From: Hyperoodon ampullatus | Taxonomy: Eukaryota; Chordata; Mammalia; Artiodactyla; Ziphiidae | Direction of reading: 5' to 3' | Length of the DNA stretch: 64,000 nucleotides | Assembly: GCA_949752795.1 (NCBI GenBank) | Contig: OX457058.1 | Span: forward strand, 159,095,353-159,159,352 | Shown here: positions 62,023-64,000 of the stretch, piece by piece | Position numbering within the stretch: the first letter of the stretch is position 1 | Layout: each line of letters begins with the position of its first letter | Notes under the pieces: model-generated | Told to the model about the DNA's origin: nothing | Database searches by the model: none | Seen by the model: only the letters and a program-made list of their open reading frames with translations | Program-made: the position numbers and the translations under genes

Positions 62023-64000
62023 TTTTTTTTTTTAACATCTTTATTGGAGTATAATTGCTTTACAATGGTGTGCTAGTTTCTGCTTTATAACAAAGTGAAT
62101 CAGTTATACATATACATATGTTCCCATATCCCTTCCCTCTTGCATCTCCCTCCCTCCCACCCTCCCTATCCCACCCCTCTAGGTGGTCACAAACCACCTA
62201 GCTGATCTCCCTGTGCTATGCGGCTACTTCTCTCCCCCTCCCCATATCCTCAAGTCCATGCTCTAGTAGGTCTGTGTCTTTATTCCTGTCTTAACCCTAG
62301 GTTCTTCATGACATTTTTTTTCCCATTAGATTCCATATATATGTGTTAGCATACGGTATTTGTTTTTCTCTTTCTGACTTCACTCTGTATGACAGACTCT
62401 AGGTCCATCTAACTCACTACAAATAACTGAATTTCATTTCTTTTTATGGCTGAGTAATATTCCATTGTATATATGTGCCACATCTTCTTTATACATTCAT
62501 CTGTTGATGGACACTTAGGTTGCTTCCATGTCCTGGCTATTGTAAATAGAGCTGCAGTGAACATTGTGGTACATGACTCTTTTTGAGTTATGGTTTTCTC
62601 AGGGTATATGCCCAGTAGTGGGATTGCTGGGTCGTATGATAGTTCTATATGTAGTTTTTTAAGGAACCTCCACACTGTTCTCCATAGTGGCTGTATCAAT
62701 TTACATTCCCACCAACAGTGCAAGAGGGTACCCTTTTCTCCACACCCTCTCCTGCATTTGTTGTTTCTAGATTTTCTGATGATGCCCATTCTAGGTGGTG
62801 TGTGGTGGTACCTCATTGTAGTTCTGATTTGCATTTCTCTAATAATTAGTGATGTTGAGCAGCTTTTTATGTGCCTCTTGGCCATCTGTATGTCTTCTTT
62901 GGAGAAATGTCTATATAGGTCTTCTGCCCATATTTTGATTGGGTTGTTTGTTTTTTTAATATTGAGCTACAAGAGCTGTTTATATATTTTGGAGATTAAT
63001 CATTTGTCAGTTGCTTCATTTGCAAATATTTTCTCCCATTCTGAGGGATGTCTTTTCGTCTTTTTCATGGTTTCCTTTGCTGAGCAAAAGCTTTTAAGTT
63101 TGATTAGGTCCCATTTGTTTATTTTTGTTTTTATTTCCATTACTCTAGGAGGTGGATCAAAAAAGATCTTGTTGTGATTTATGTCACAGAGTGTTCTTCC
63201 TATGTTTTCCTCTAAGAGTTTTATAGTGTCCGGTCTTACATTTAGGTCTCTAATCCATTTTGAGTTCATTTTTGTGTATGGTTTTAGGAAGTGTTCTACT
63301 TTCCTTCTTTTACATGTAGCTGTCCAGTTTTCCCAACATCACTTATTGAAGAGACTGCCTTTTTTGCACTGTATATCCTTGCCTCCTTTGTCATAGATCA
63401 GTTGACCATAGGTGTGTGGATTTACCTCTGGGCTTTCTATCTTGTTCCATTGATGTATGTTTCTGTTTTTGCACCAGTATCATATTGTCTTGATTACTGT
63501 AGCATTGTAGTATAGTCTGAAGTCAGGGAGTCTGAATCCTCCAGCTTCGTTTTTTTCCCTCAAAACTGCTTTGGCTATTTGGGGCCTTTTGTGTCTCCAT
63601 ACAAATCTTAAGATTTTTTGTTCTGGTTCTGTAAAAAATGCCATTGGTAATTTGATAGGGATTGCATTGAATCTGTAGTTTGCTTTGGGTAGTATAGTCA
63701 TTTTCACAGTATTGACTCTTCCAATCCAAGAACATGGTATATCTCTCCATCTGTTGGTCTCATCTTTAATTTCTTTCACCAATGTCTTATAGTTTTCTGC
63801 ATACAGGTCTTTTGTCTCCCTAGGCAAGTTTATTCCTAGGTATTTTATTCATCTTGTTGCAATGGAAAATGGGAGTGTTTCCTTAATTTCTCTTTCAGAT
63901 TTTTCATCATTAGTGTATAGGAATGCAAGAGATTTCCATGCATTAATTTTGTGTCCTGCAACTTTACCAAATTCATTGGTTAGCTCTAGTAGTCTTCTGG
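62023..64000 (-). mobile_element. L1 of the cetartiodactyl type, reverse, runs past the window end
   Basis: T11 tract at 62023-62033, then AACATCTTTATTGGAGTATA, TTTCTGCTTTATAACAAAGT and CTCCCTCCCTCCCACCCTCC, the same 3' end as the stumps at 10083, 17026 and 18920. ORF2 sequence on the minus strand follows without a break to the window edge. About 2 kb is visible; the 5' part lies outside. The T tract falls exactly where the preceding L1 breaks, so this copy probably inserted into it. Confidence 0.93.
62345..64000 (-). pseudogene. LINE-1 ORF2 (reverse transcriptase protein), C-terminal part, inactivated
   Basis: ORF2p is the L1 endonuclease/reverse transcriptase used for target-primed insertion. 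Visible here are the segments after the catalytic RT core and the C-terminal domain. In order on the minus strand they are: [83 protein letters not shown]; a C-x3-C-x7-H-x4-C zinc-knuckle-like motif ([20 protein letters not shown]); [15 protein letters not shown]; and [12 protein letters not shown]. The same frame runs from 63998 to about 62409 with no frameshift. It holds five internal stops: TGA at 63849-63851, 63480-63482, 63339-63341 and 63000-63002, and TAG at 62967-62969. Two of the TGA stops replace Trp codons of the family pattern (YWY and NKWCWEN regions). The endonuclease and RT core lie beyond 64000. Plus-strand ORFs here (up to 195 codons) are antisense shadows. Confidence 0.93.

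Noticed and set aside
62590..63177. 195-codon plus-strand ORF, the longest in the window
   Set aside because: It is antisense to L1 ORF2 on the minus strand, where the known protein pattern is clear.

Overview
This window looks like nuclear DNA of a cetacean (whale or dolphin). The evidence is the set of tRNA-derived SINEs of the CHR type. These start GGGCTTCCCTGGTGG or GGGACTTCCCTGGTGG, carry pol III A and B boxes and end in A-rich tails; some still have perfect target-site duplications (TSDs). The L1 3' ends of cetartiodactyl type (GGAGGGTGGGAGGGAGGGAG, then CAGAAACTAA) agree with this. No protein-coding exon of a host gene, tRNA gene, CpG island or bacterial-type feature could be supported. 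Every ORF above about 60 codons is either chance or lies in or opposite a transposable element. The window is best read as intergenic or deep intronic sequence made of repeats and unique DNA.

Layout. 1-10 kb: one long CHR SINE, an old MLT1-like LTR, a hAT fragment, several L2 and MIR relics, one MER20, and a repeat-free AT-rich block at 3.8-4.25 kb. 10-20 kb: an L1 3' stump with a double A tail, two short CHR SINEs with perfect TSDs, L2/MIR relics, and an ancient L1 (15.97-17.6 kb) split by a 5'-inverted young L1. 20-30 kb: mostly unique sequence, then an L2 split by an MLT1 LTR, a CHR SINE and a hAT element. 30-46 kb: a Tigger element with TA duplications, old L1s, a convergent MIR pair, three CHR SINEs plus an adjacent SINE pair, a 69-bp mariner MITE, three copies of an ancient about 450-bp LTR family, an MLT1 LTR, and an L2 split by MER20. 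46-60 kb: a 140-bp local direct duplication around two MIRs, a repeat-free block at 49.3-50 kb, two more copies of the ancient LTR family, a second long CHR SINE and an MLT1 LTR. 60-64 kb: a pile of minus-strand L1s. The last runs off the window end and keeps about 530 codons of ORF2 in one frame with five internal stops.

Nothing here forms a gene pathway. What can be read is insertion history: L2 and MIR are oldest, then MLT1 and the 450-bp LTR family, hAT and Tigger, then L1 and the CHR SINEs. Several nested insertions order these events directly. The repeat-free blocks with clustered transcription-factor-like motifs are the best candidates for function, probably distal enhancers, but conservation cannot be tested from one sequence. 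Family names come from remembered consensus sequences, not from a database search. Boundaries of old repeats are accurate only to roughly 10-30 bases.
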